Assembly (NCBI GenBank): GCA_947650005.1
Contig: CANSTU010000001.1
Location: forward strand, 1 to 64,000
Direction: 5' to 3'
DNA length: 64,000 nt
Origin: an uncultured Lachnospiraceae bacterium
GTDB taxonomy: Bacteria; Bacillota; Clostridia; Lachnospirales; Lachnospiraceae
The notes under the pieces were generated by a model. It saw only the letters and a program-made list of their open reading frames with translations, ran no database searches and had not been told where the DNA came from. Below, in pieces: positions 8,497 through 17,317 of the stretch. The first letter of the stretch is position 1. Each line of letters starts with the position of its first letter. Made by a program: the position numbers and the translations under genes.

Positions 8497-9459
8497 TTAA
8501 TCGGCAAGCCGCAGCAGATTCATCCATAATTCTATCTGTATCTTACTATAATTCCCCAATCGGGCCATTTTGAAACGCACTTTCTGGGCACGTCCTTCCG
8601 GACTGCGGCAGAGCGCCAGGCCGTCGCGCAGGCCTTTTAAATAAATCTTCCCATATCCCTTTCCCGCAAAGAAAAGGGCTTTTATGAGGAATCCAAACAG
8701 CAAAAACGGCAGATTCAAAAGGAGCTGCCCTGGAGGCATATTTTTATAGATCAAATAAACGCTATTCCGGGAGGAATGGATGATCTTAAAGGGATTATAA
8801 CGGGAACCGCTGGATCCGCTTCCGGCATGGCGCACCACAGCCTCCGGCTCATAGGCGTTCCGGTAGCCCATGACCCTGGCCCGATAGCCCAAATCCACAT
8901 CCTCCAGATAGGCGAAATGAAGTTCGTCAAACAGGCCGGTGTATTCCAGATATTTCTTTCGATACATGGCAGCCCCAGCGCAGGCGGAGAACACGTCCCG
9001 GCGGCGCTTGCAGCGTTCCACCGGCTTTCCCTTTCCTGCCGCCCTAGCCCATCCCAAGGCGCTATAGAAATCCCCAGCTCCGTCCATGCGGGATGGATTC
9101 GCCATATCAACCATCCGTGCGGACAGGGAAAACAGATCTTGTTCCTCCTCCATCCGCTGTTCCATCCTCCGGATGCATCCCGGTTCCACAACGGTATCAT
9201 TATTTAAAAGAAACACATAGGGCGTTCCAGCAGCCCGAATTCCCGCATTCACTGCGGCGCAAAAGCCCTTATTTTCCGTAAAACCAATCATCCGGAGCCA
9301 GGGATAACGTTCTCCAGCCTCCTGTACGCTTCCGTCAGTGGAGCCATTGTCCACCACCAAAACCGCGAACTCCCCCCTCCCGGCGCCTTCCAGGCTGCGC
9401 AGACAGTTGTCCAGATATTTTTTTCCGTTAAAGTTTGGGATGATCACGGTGGTTTTCAA
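8497..9459 (-). CDS. GT2 glycosyltransferase, WbbL/rhamnosyltransferase-like
   Basis: 320 residues starting at TTG (9459), with GGAGGG nine bases upstream. The stop of the preceding GT2 gene lies one base before the start (TGA G TTG), so the two are translationally coupled. The GT-A core shows TTVIIPNFNGKKYLD, VVDNGSTDGS, NKGFCAAVNAG and LLNNDTVV, with the Asp in NNDT acting as the metal-ligand motif. EDVDLGYRA lies near residue 200, where GT2 enzymes carry the catalytic base. A hydrophobic segment near 245-265 probably attaches it to the membrane. Sequence style matches rhamnosyltransferases. Donor sugar remains inferred. Confidence 0.88.
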   Translation of the reverse strand: MKTTVIIPNFNGKKYLDNCLRSLEGAGRGEFAVLVVDNGSTDGSVQEAGERYPWLRMIGFTENKGFCAAVNAGIRAAGTPYVFLLNNDTVVEPGCIRRMEQRMEEEQDLFSLSARMVDMANPSRMDGAGDFYSALGWARAAGKGKPVERCKRRRDVFSACAGAAMYRKKYLEYTGLFDELHFAYLEDVDLGYRARVMGYRNAYEPEAVVRHAGSGSSGSRYNPFKIIHSSRNSVYLIYKNMPPGQLLLNLPFLLFGFLIKALFFAGKGYGKIYLKGLRDGLALCRSPEGRAQKVRFKMARLGNYSKIQIELWMNLLRLAD

Positions 9460-9460
9460 C

Positions 9461-10786
9461 TCATCCGTCCCTCCGGCAGGGATCCCACAGGATCCTCTGT
9501 CCCCTTTCCCTTATTTTTGCACAAAATTCCAAACTGATTTCTACCGGATCCCCGCCAGAGCGCAGAGAGCGCAGGGCTTTCTGAAACGCTTCCTCCCATT
9601 CCGGTCTCACCTGCATGGAACGGATGTCCGCCGCCTCCACATCCTGGCACAACGCCGCCCGGTGGAAACGCCCGCTAAATCCTTTCCGAAGTCCGGCATA
9701 CCGCATGCGAATCCCTCCGTCTGCCCGGTCATAGATTCCGCTCATCAGATTTCCGCCGCGCGAAGGCAGCGGAGCGGCAACGGCGCCCACGTCCCTGCGC
9801 TGAGCGAACAGTCCGGATCCAAATTCCATCCGGTAGAATCCCAGATGTTTCGTATGGGATACCCGCGTTTCCCACCCCCGCGCTGCGGCAAAGTCTTCCA
9901 GGGCCCGTTTTCCCGCCTCATAGGCATAATCCTTGCTGTCAGGGTTCGATGCGGTGGAAGCGCTGTGGCACCTCCAATGGTACAATATGCCATACACATG
10001 AACGCAGACATCCTCCCTGCCGATCTCCATCATCCTCCCCGCCGCCCGCAGCACTAAATCATAATCCTGCGCGCCGTCATATCCGGGCCGCAGCATCAAG
10101 TCCTTTATCAGCCCTGCCTCCATCATCAGGAAGTGACAGACGTAGTTGTTGGAAAAGAGCAGATCCAGGTTAAAGTCCGGTTTCCTATGAGGCGAAAAGA
10201 ACGTCTTTCCATCCTGGCTGCATTTATCCTCGTCGGAATACAGAAACAAAGGGGATATCCCCTGCTTGCGCTTCTCCCGCAGGGCATGTGCCATCCGGTA
10301 GAGTGCATCCGGAGTTAAGATATCGTCATGATCCAGCAGGCCGATATATTCTCCCCTGGCCAGCCGGATTGCCTCGTTCGTATTTTCCGCAATTCCCCTG
10401 TTCTCCTCCAGCTTCACATAACGAATTCTTTTTTCCCCGCATTCCTCCACCACCTGGGCCACCTTGTCGCTTTCACTTCCATCCGCAATGATCAGCTCCC
10501 AAAAGGGCCAGGTCTGATCCTGCATACAGTCCAGGAGATCCTTCAGAAACGCTTCCTTCGTTTCATAAGCGGGCACCACCACGGAAAGCAAAGGCGCATC
10601 TTTCCACTCCTGTGCTGCCCTACGCTGCTTACGGCATTCCGCTTCAACAGGAGGTTGGTAGACATAGTCCTCTCTTTGTTCCAATAAGCGTTCCGCTATG
10701 GCTGAGACGGCCGCGGCCGGGCCGTTCCTTTTGCAATATCCGCAGGCTCTCTTCACATTTTCCGCCAACCGACCGGCTTTTCCCAT
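9461..10786 (-). CDS. GT2 glycosyltransferase
   Basis: About 441 residues from the ATG at 10786. The core has LSVVVPAYETKEAFLKDLLDC, IIADGSESDK, ENRGIAENTN, LLDHDDIL and a later QDYDLVLRAAGR, as in GT2 family members that read the glycan acceptor at the membrane. One GT2 domain is present, followed by about 150 residues without a recognised family. The open frame extends to 10915. The chosen start MGKAGRLAENVKRACGY looks like the N-terminus of related enzymes, but neither it nor the ATG at 10798 has an ideal Shine-Dalgarno, so the start is uncertain. It is coupled to the downstream GT2. Confidence 0.82.
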   Translation of the reverse strand: MGKAGRLAENVKRACGYCKRNGPAAAVSAIAERLLEQREDYVYQPPVEAECRKQRRAAQEWKDAPLLSVVVPAYETKEAFLKDLLDCMQDQTWPFWELIIADGSESDKVAQVVEECGEKRIRYVKLEENRGIAENTNEAIRLARGEYIGLLDHDDILTPDALYRMAHALREKRKQGISPLFLYSDEDKCSQDGKTFFSPHRKPDFNLDLLFSNNYVCHFLMMEAGLIKDLMLRPGYDGAQDYDLVLRAAGRMMEIGREDVCVHVYGILYHWRCHSASTASNPDSKDYAYEAGKRALEDFAAARGWETRVSHTKHLGFYRMEFGSGLFAQRRDVGAVAAPLPSRGGNLMSGIYDRADGGIRMRYAGLRKGFSGRFHRAALCQDVEAADIRSMQVRPEWEEAFQKALRSLRSGGDPVEISLEFCAKIRERGQRILWDPCRRDG

Positions 10787-11093
10787 GAAAATGACCATAC
10801 CTTTCCCAAATCCGCCTGCACCGTCCGCGCAGCGCACCACCTTGAATGGCAGCCGGCAGCTCCATGTCCGCAGCCGCCTGCCCGTCCAACATTGGTAAAT
10901 TTTATATATATGCATCGATCAGCACATATACCTTCCATGCATTCATCGAAAATCAAAAAAGATTTGAAAAGGCATCTGCCGACGGCAAATGCCTTTCCCT
11001 CCTTCGCACAAACAATTATCAAATGTCGTATTTAAATGCCTGCCTATCGCAGGCGGCGCCTGCGATACTGCCGCCAATGAAGGCCTCGTACCG
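10787..11093. other. Mostly non-coding gap between pgm and GT2
   Basis: The interval contains the possible N-terminal extension of the GT2 gene (to 10915), a 23-bp palindromic repeat at 11045-11067 and otherwise no recognisable gene. Confidence 0.45.
11045..11067. repeat. Palindromic repeat TATCGCAGGC-ggc-GCCTGCGATA
   Basis: Perfect ten-base arms around three bases, about 26 bp after the pgm stop. A related copy with matching flanks (cctgc before; cc..caat.aag after) lies at 54120-54144, so this is a dispersed intergenic repeat rather than a chance hairpin. Confidence 0.75.
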
Positions 11094-12821
11094 TTATCCT
11101 TCGATCACAGCCTTCAGTTCCTCTGTCAACTTCGCGTTCTTGGCCGCCGCATCCTCCAGGCTGCTTCCCTTCACGCCCATGTAAAACTTGATCTTGGGTT
11201 CCGTCCCGGAAGGCCTTGCGCAGCACCAGGAATCATTGGTTAGGTCAAAATAGAGCACGTTGGATTCAGGCAATCCTGTAGGGGTTTCCTCTCCGGTTGC
11301 CAGTTCCTTTGTGATACCCGTCGTATAGTCGCGCACCTTGAGCACTTCCAACTCTCCAAAACGCGTGGGCGGGTTTTTCCTGAGCTTATCCATCATCTCC
11401 GCGATCTGCCTGGAGCCGTCGATCCCCTTTAAAGTAATGGTGTACAGATCTTCCTTGAAATATCCATACTTCTCATAGAGCTCCAACATCTGATCCCACA
11501 GGGTTTTGCCGTGCTTCTTGCACCATGCAGCCACTTCACACAGGCACATCACCGCCACAACGGCGTCCTTATCCCTGGCGTGGGTGCCTGCCAGGCAGCC
11601 ATAGCTTTCTTCCAAGCCAAACACATAATGGTTGGAACCAGTCTGCTCAAAAAGCTTGATCTGCTCGCCGATGAATTTAAAGCCGGTGAGCACTTCGATC
11701 AGTTTTACATCATAATCCGCCGCAATGGGATCGGCCATATTGGTGGTGACGATGGTTTTGATCATGGCAGGGTTTTCCGGCATGGTTTTGGTGGCCGTCC
11801 GTTCCCTCAGTATGTATTCCGCAATCAACATGCCGGACATATTTCCCGTGAAGGGGACGTATTCTCCGCTCTTCTTATCCAGCGCATAGATACCGAGACG
11901 GTCCGCATCCGGATCCGTGGCCATAACGATATCTGCATTCTTTTCTTTTGCAAGCTTCAATGCCAGAGTGAAGGCTTTGGGATCCTCCGGGTTAGGATAG
12001 TCCAGGGTGGTAAACTCCGGATCCGGAAGCTCCTGCTCCGGAACCACGAATACATGCTTGAAGCCCAGTTCGGACAGGACTCTCCTTACCGGCTTATTTC
12101 CTGTGCCGTGGAACGGGGTATAGACGATCTTAATGTCGTCCGCCATCTCCTTGATCACTTCCGGACGGATGATCTGCTTTTTAAGCTCCACCATATAGGC
12201 GTCGTCAATCTTGGAACCGATGACCTGATACAACCCTTTCGTGATGGCTTCCTTCTTGTCCATGGTTTTTACCGTATGGTAATCCGTGACCGCCTTTACC
12301 TCAGAAATGATTTCCTTATCCTTGGGAGCCGTCACCTGCGCGCCGTCCTCCCAGTAAACCTTATAACCGTTATATTCCGGAGGATTGTGGCTGGCCGTTA
12401 CCACAATACCGGAGATGCAGCCCAGTGTACGCAGGGCAAAAGAAAGCTCGGGTGTGGGACGCAGTTCGTCGAATACGTAGGCTTTGATGCCGTTGGCCGC
12501 CAAGCACAGCGCCGCTTCGTCCGCGAACTCAGGGGACATAAAGCGTGAATCGTAGGCAATAGCAACGCCCTTTTGCTCGCCTCCCTGTTTGATGATATAA
12601 TTGGCAAGGCCCTGAGTGGCCTTTCTTACCGTATAAATGTTCATCCGGTTGGTTCCGGCGCCGATGATGCCCCGCAGACCGCCAGTACCGAATTCCAGTT
12701 CTTTGTAAAAGCGTTCCTCAATCTCGGTCTCTTTTCCTTCGATTGCTTTGAGTTCCTCTTTCGTTTTCTCATCAAAATAGGAATCTTCCAACCAGAACTT
12801 GTACTCTTCCATATAACCCAT
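11094..12821 (-). CDS. Phosphoglucomutase/phosphomannomutase family
   Basis: 575 residues, the usual length of the Firmicute PgcA-type alpha-phosphohexomutases. Visible family motifs are the phosphoserine loop VVTASHNPPEYNG, the metal loop ATDPDADRLG, the sugar loop GLEESYG and the phosphate-binding loop RPSGTEPKIKFY. It interconverts hexose-6-phosphate and hexose-1-phosphate in the cytoplasm, giving glucose-1-phosphate for the neighbouring thymidylyltransferase and other nucleotide sugars. AAAGGAGG stands nine bases before the ATG at 12821. It has its own promoter (13011-13039). Confidence 0.94.
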   Translation of the reverse strand: MGYMEEYKFWLEDSYFDEKTKEELKAIEGKETEIEERFYKELEFGTGGLRGIIGAGTNRMNIYTVRKATQGLANYIIKQGGEQKGVAIAYDSRFMSPEFADEAALCLAANGIKAYVFDELRPTPELSFALRTLGCISGIVVTASHNPPEYNGYKVYWEDGAQVTAPKDKEIISEVKAVTDYHTVKTMDKKEAITKGLYQVIGSKIDDAYMVELKKQIIRPEVIKEMADDIKIVYTPFHGTGNKPVRRVLSELGFKHVFVVPEQELPDPEFTTLDYPNPEDPKAFTLALKLAKEKNADIVMATDPDADRLGIYALDKKSGEYVPFTGNMSGMLIAEYILRERTATKTMPENPAMIKTIVTTNMADPIAADYDVKLIEVLTGFKFIGEQIKLFEQTGSNHYVFGLEESYGCLAGTHARDKDAVVAVMCLCEVAAWCKKHGKTLWDQMLELYEKYGYFKEDLYTITLKGIDGSRQIAEMMDKLRKNPPTRFGELEVLKVRDYTTGITKELATGEETPTGLPESNVLYFDLTNDSWCCARPSGTEPKIKFYMGVKGSSLEDAAAKNAKLTEELKAVIEG

Positions 12822-13010
12822 CGCGCTTTTCCTCCTTTACTTTCTCCTGCATTTGATGCCTTTTGGGGCCGGCTATAGGCAGAGACGCCAGACATATGCC
12901 CTGGGGAGCTCCTGGTTACCCACCGCTGGGCAGAGAGCCTAGGAAACCCTGGCAAATCTCCCGAAAAGACTTCGTTGTTCCGTGTTCGCTTCGCCTTGCC
13001 CTTTGCGGAC

Positions 13011-13039
13011 AGTATACCATATATTTCTATACTCGTAAA
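13011..13039 (-). promoter_or_regulatory. Promoter for the phosphohexomutase gene
   Basis: On the minus strand TTTACG (13039-13034) and TATACT (13016-13011) are spaced by 17 bases, with GG directly before the -10 (ATGGTATACT). It overlaps the end of the upstream GT2 gene. Confidence 0.55.
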
Positions 13040-14994
13040 GAATAGTCGCTTTTATCCAAGGAAAAATTCGGATTATAGTACGGATCTCCGGCCTGTAGCT
13101 GCGTCTTCCATTTTTCCCGAAATAGAGCGGATTCCTGGTCATAACGGGCTGCGTTCGCGCCCGTCGTATCTGTGCCGCGTGAGACGGACTCATAGTGGTA
13201 GCATTCCGCAAAGGGGGTGAATACGTTCAGGTAACCCAACTCGCGCAGTTTGAGGCAGAAGTCCACATCGTTTAGGGATACGGCAAATCCTGGATCCAGG
13301 CCGCCTGCCTGCTCATAGAGTTTCTTTTTCACCATCATGCAGGCGCCGGTGACTGCGGATACGTTCTGGGCATAGCAGAGCTTTCCCATATATCCCAAAT
13401 TTTCTCGCTTCTGGCGGTAGTGAGTGTGTCCCGCCGTACGATGAGCGCCCAGGCCGATGACCACACCCGCATGCTGGATCGTTTTATCCGGATAGTACAG
13501 TTTGCCGCCCACAGCGCCCACGTCTTCCCGCTGGGCATACATCAATAGCTCCTCCATCCAGTTCACGGTGATCACCTGGGTGTCGTTGTTCAGCAGAAGA
13601 ACATATTCTCCCTCCGCTTCGGACACGCCCAGGTTATTGATGGCGGAATAGTTGAACTCTCCCTCCCAGGTCACCACTCGGATAGCGGGATTGTTGCCAA
13701 GCTCCTCATAGTAGGCGAAGATTTCCCTGGTAGCGCTGTTGTTTTCCACCACGATGATCTCATAGTTTGCATAGGTGGACTTCTCTATGATGGAGGAAAT
13801 ACACCTGCGCAGATCTTCCACATGATCCTTATTGGGGATGATGATGGAGACCTTCGGTTCCCCGATAATTTCATAATTAATCTTGAAAATCGTCTCAAAG
13901 GCTCTGGTGCTGGTGATGGTAAAATGGGAAAATCCATGGTGGCGCAAATGATCTGCCACCGCCCCCCTGGCGGATTCCACAACATAGGGTTTAGCTTCGA
14001 TGCCCGAAGCCACACTGCCTGAATGGAGCCTCCAATAGTAGAGAAGCTTCGGCACATGCACCACCTTCCGCGCCTGGTCCGTCAGACGCAGGATCATGTC
14101 GTGATCCTGGCTGCCGTCAAATTTGGTCCGAAATAGCTGCGTGCCATCCAGAAGCTTTCTCGCAAACATGCTGAAATGGCAGATATAGTTGTTGGCACGT
14201 AGGTTGTCCACCGCATAGTCTGGTTTGAAGTGCATGGTAATCATCTGGTTGATATCGCTGTTTTTAAAGGTGGCCTCGTCGCAATAGATATAATCCGCTC
14301 CTTGCTCGTTGATCGCCTTCACGTATTCGTAAAGGGCACAGGGATGGAGGAGGTCGTCATGATCCAGCAGGGAGATATATTCCCCCGTAGCCATGGCCAG
14401 GCATTGGTTTGTGTTCCCTGCAATGCCCTCGTTCTTTGGCAGTTTCCGATAGACGATCCTCTTATCCTGTTCGGAAAATTCCCGGCAGATTTCCCCCACC
14501 TGCCCGTGCTGGTCATCCGACCCGTCGGCCAGGCATAATTCCCAATTGCCATAGGTTTGCGCGCGCACGGAATCGATCAACTCCCGCAGAAAATTTTCCG
14601 GCGTATTGTAAAGCGGGGTGAGAATGCTCACCTTCACCATACGGTCAAAAACCGTCTCCTCCTGCCGTTTTCTCTCCTCCGGGGAGGGGAAGCTTTCCGT
14701 CCCGTAATGACGCATGGCCTTCCGCTCATTGACCTTATACTTCAGTTTCGCGATCACACCGCCAATGCTTCCGCAGTTTTTCAGGCGGTCCTTCTGGCGG
14801 ATCACGAAATGCATACACTTTCGGAAAGGCGCGCTGGCTTTCCAAAGCGGATTATTCTTGATCCGATCCAACCGGAACTGAAGGTCGTCCACCTGATCCT
14901 CCAGCTCCGCTACACGTCCGGCCAGATAAGTACATTTATAGTGTTCCTGTTCATAAGCCTCTTTATAATCCTTTTCGCTCATTCCCACACCCAT
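13027..14994 (-). CDS. Two-domain GT2 glycosyltransferase
   Basis: About 655 residues. A short coiled-coil-like stretch (AELEDQVDDLQFRLDRI) is followed by two GT-A domains in tandem. The first has KVSILTPLYNTPENFLRE, LADGSDD and LLDHDDLL. The second has KVSIIIPNKDHVEDLRR, VVENNSATREI, LLNNDTQVI, then SLNDVDFCLKLRELGY as the base region and a late HYESVSRG. Two domains in one chain suggest it adds two successive residues, or a repeating pair, to the glycan. Start choice: ATG at 14994 has GGGGAG five bases upstream, supplied by a class-2 hairpin module. The frame stays open to 15030, but that would translate the module. Confidence 0.9.
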   Translation of the reverse strand: MGVGMSEKDYKEAYEQEHYKCTYLAGRVAELEDQVDDLQFRLDRIKNNPLWKASAPFRKCMHFVIRQKDRLKNCGSIGGVIAKLKYKVNERKAMRHYGTESFPSPEERKRQEETVFDRMVKVSILTPLYNTPENFLRELIDSVRAQTYGNWELCLADGSDDQHGQVGEICREFSEQDKRIVYRKLPKNEGIAGNTNQCLAMATGEYISLLDHDDLLHPCALYEYVKAINEQGADYIYCDEATFKNSDINQMITMHFKPDYAVDNLRANNYICHFSMFARKLLDGTQLFRTKFDGSQDHDMILRLTDQARKVVHVPKLLYYWRLHSGSVASGIEAKPYVVESARGAVADHLRHHGFSHFTITSTRAFETIFKINYEIIGEPKVSIIIPNKDHVEDLRRCISSIIEKSTYANYEIIVVENNSATREIFAYYEELGNNPAIRVVTWEGEFNYSAINNLGVSEAEGEYVLLLNNDTQVITVNWMEELLMYAQREDVGAVGGKLYYPDKTIQHAGVVIGLGAHRTAGHTHYRQKRENLGYMGKLCYAQNVSAVTGACMMVKKKLYEQAGGLDPGFAVSLNDVDFCLKLRELGYLNVFTPFAECYHYESVSRGTDTTGANAARYDQESALFREKWKTQLQAGDPYYNPNFSLDKSDYSLRV

Positions 14995-15060
14995 TTTTCT
15001 CCCCATCTGCGCACTTTGGCCCGCATACAAATCGGGAAGCTAGAAAAGAAGTTTTAATCT
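14995..15060 (-). repeat. Full-length hairpin/Shine-Dalgarno module, class 2
   Basis: On the minus strand a degraded upstream hairpin (AGATTAAAACTTC region) is followed by CCCGATTTGTATGC, a hairpin at 15024-15009 (GCGGGCCAAAGTGCGC) and AGATGGGGAGAAAA before ATG 14994. The linker is nearly identical to that at 40501-40564. Confidence 0.75.
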
Positions 15061-15109
15061 GATCCCCATGCATGCCGCAGGCAGCGCAGACAATGTTTCG
15101 CTTCGTTTT

Positions 15110-15138
15110 AGAATACTGCACCCGGATTGTTCCGTCAA
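15110..15138 (-). promoter_or_regulatory. Promoter for the two-domain GT2 gene
   Basis: On the minus strand TTGACG (15138-15133), a 17-base spacer and TATTCT (15115-15110). It lies in the 214-bp gap downstream of the larger GT2 gene and 116 bp before the start at 14994. Confidence 0.6.
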
Positions 15139-15244
15139 TTCCTGGTCAGGCAACAGCATTGAAACCTTTGCTTCACCCCGGCAGGGCGCGGACGATTTAT
15201 CGGCTAAAGAAGGACTAAAATCAATCTTGACTCATTGTCCGTTC

Positions 15245-17317
15245 TCAGTGGCATATCCTCATGGTCTCTGCCGTCCATTGGTACAGCCTCTGTCGAGAGC
15301 AGCAGTCCTCCCACAGGAAACCAATCCGGTATTCTCCCTCCGGCAACGCCGTCCTTGAAAACTGCAAGCAGACGCCGGTGAGCGCCATCCTCTGCAGATG
15401 ACCCAGGTTTTCCTGGATGTCCGGGCGATACTGACGGCTTACCGGAAGCTTCCATACCGCGCCGTCCTCAGGGATATACGCGCCGTCCACCCCTCCGGCT
15501 GTCCTGCCTTCTTTCTCCATAAAGGCCTGCCCTCCTCCGTCCGAAGCCGGGCCGTCTCCCCGCCCCTCCGGCTTTAGGAGCACGTTAAAGCGATACTGGC
15601 TGTTGTCCACCTGAAGGGCATAGCACCAGCCCTGGATGAAATAATCCCCGCTGCCGGCTCTGCCCGTCTGCCATTTTTCCATATCCCCGACAAATTCCAC
15701 ACCCATGCGCAACACCTCGTTGCGCCACTCCGGTTTCAAGCCGTCCGGCAAGGCCTCCGGGATCACCCGATCCACCCTGTCCTCATATTCGTAACGGTTT
15801 CCCGCGTAGAATTCATGATCCAGCACATCCCGTACCAGATAGCGATGGTAGTAGGGATCCCTTCCGTAGAGGGAAGGATGCAGTTCATACAGCCGGTTTA
15901 ACTCCTGATGCAACCTTTTCAATTTTTCCACGCTGTCGTCCTGCCCCCGGCTGAGGGACTCATGATGATAAAGGGCCACGTCGTTCCTCACCACGTTCCT
16001 ATAGCCCATATCATGCATCTGAAAACAGAACTCCACATCGTTGAAGGCAACCCGCAGCTCTTCCTTCAGCCCGCCTGCGGCTTCGTACAGGCTTTTTTTC
16101 ACTAAAAGGCAGGCGCCCGTCACCCCCACCACATCCAGGGCCAGACGATTCCTCTGAAAATAATAGTCCACCTTATCAGAACGGAACTGCAGCTTATGGG
16201 CCGGGCCAAGGCGGATATTGGTAATTCCCGCATGCTGGATTGTCCGCGTGCCCGGATAGAGCAGCTTTACCCCTACGGCTCCCACATGGGGCAGCTGTGC
16301 CTTCTCCACCATTTTCTCCAGCCAATCTTCCTGGATGATCTCGATATCGTCGTTCAAAAGAAGAATATACTCCCCGGTTGCCAGTCCAGCTCCCCGGTTG
16401 CACATCCTGGAAAAGTTGAACTCCATGGGTTCGTACACATAGCGGAACCGGCACTCTTCTGCCATTTGGGACAGCATCCGTTCGATTCGCGCCCGGTTTT
16501 TGGCACTGCTGCCGTTATCCACCACGATGATCTCAAAATCCCGATAGGCGCTGGCCTCCATCACGGAGTGAATGCAGGTGGAAAGCACGCCCGGATTGTC
16601 CCGGGATGGAATGACGATGGATACCTTTCCGGAAGGTGTCAAAGGCCAGCCCCGCCTTATGTATGCCTGCCGTTTGATCCCTTCATAATCCTTCCCTTCT
16701 CCCGGCATGCCCCAGGGGCGGATGGGCCGGGTATTGTGGAAAACCACGCTGTCAACATGGCCCACCGCGCCCTCCCTCTCCGATGCCCGCAAGCAGAAAT
16801 CGTATACGTTTTCCCGCCAGTCCTCGCTGCCCAGCCAGGGAATATCCTCCACCTGATTCCGGCGCACTGCAAACAGATTGCCAAAATAAAAATAGGAGAT
16901 GAGCGTATCCGGAGACCAGTCCGGTTTCAGCCAGGGGTTGGTCCTGCGCCCGCCGTTTTCAGCCAGACACTCATCTTCATCCCCATAAACCAACGCTACA
17001 TCCGGATTCTGCGCAAAGAAATCCGCCACCAGCGCCATGTCCCCCGTTTCCGGCCTTCCGTCCTCCCCATGGAAAATCAGAATATCCGCATCCTCCCTGG
17101 ACAAATCAAATCCGCTCCCGCACCGTGGAAAGGGAAGGTACGCCATGGAAAGGGCATGCCCTGCTCCCTTGCGGCCCACATCGCCCCTTTCCCTGCGCTC
17201 TTTTTGGGTGATCCAGTCATGATAACATACGGTTTGTTCCTTGATCCGGGCCTCATATTTTCCGGTCTGCCTCCTGCGCAGCGGCGCCTGAAGCATTCTT
17301 TTTATATTCAAAACCAA
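15245..17317 (-). CDS. GT2 glycosyltransferase with extra N- and C-terminal regions
   Basis: 690 residues from a TTG start (17317). AAGGAG lies three to nine bases before two candidate TTG codons and no ATG is suitably placed, so the start is approximate. A partial, GT-like N-terminal part (VYGDEDECL, LKPDWSPDTLISYFYFGN) precedes a complete GT2 domain: KVSIVIPSRDNPGVLSTC, VVDNGSS, FNFSRMCNRGAGLATG, LLNDDIEII, FNDVEFCFQMHDMGY and HHESLSRG. The last ~150 residues appear beta-rich and may bind carbohydrate. It overlaps the methyltransferase-kinase gene by ten bases, so the two are coupled. It probably elongates the exported polymer. Confidence 0.88.
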   Translation of the reverse strand: MVLNIKRMLQAPLRRRQTGKYEARIKEQTVCYHDWITQKERRERGDVGRKGAGHALSMAYLPFPRCGSGFDLSREDADILIFHGEDGRPETGDMALVADFFAQNPDVALVYGDEDECLAENGGRRTNPWLKPDWSPDTLISYFYFGNLFAVRRNQVEDIPWLGSEDWRENVYDFCLRASEREGAVGHVDSVVFHNTRPIRPWGMPGEGKDYEGIKRQAYIRRGWPLTPSGKVSIVIPSRDNPGVLSTCIHSVMEASAYRDFEIIVVDNGSSAKNRARIERMLSQMAEECRFRYVYEPMEFNFSRMCNRGAGLATGEYILLLNDDIEIIQEDWLEKMVEKAQLPHVGAVGVKLLYPGTRTIQHAGITNIRLGPAHKLQFRSDKVDYYFQRNRLALDVVGVTGACLLVKKSLYEAAGGLKEELRVAFNDVEFCFQMHDMGYRNVVRNDVALYHHESLSRGQDDSVEKLKRLHQELNRLYELHPSLYGRDPYYHRYLVRDVLDHEFYAGNRYEYEDRVDRVIPEALPDGLKPEWRNEVLRMGVEFVGDMEKWQTGRAGSGDYFIQGWCYALQVDNSQYRFNVLLKPEGRGDGPASDGGGQAFMEKEGRTAGGVDGAYIPEDGAVWKLPVSRQYRPDIQENLGHLQRMALTGVCLQFSRTALPEGEYRIGFLWEDCCSRQRLYQWTAETMRICH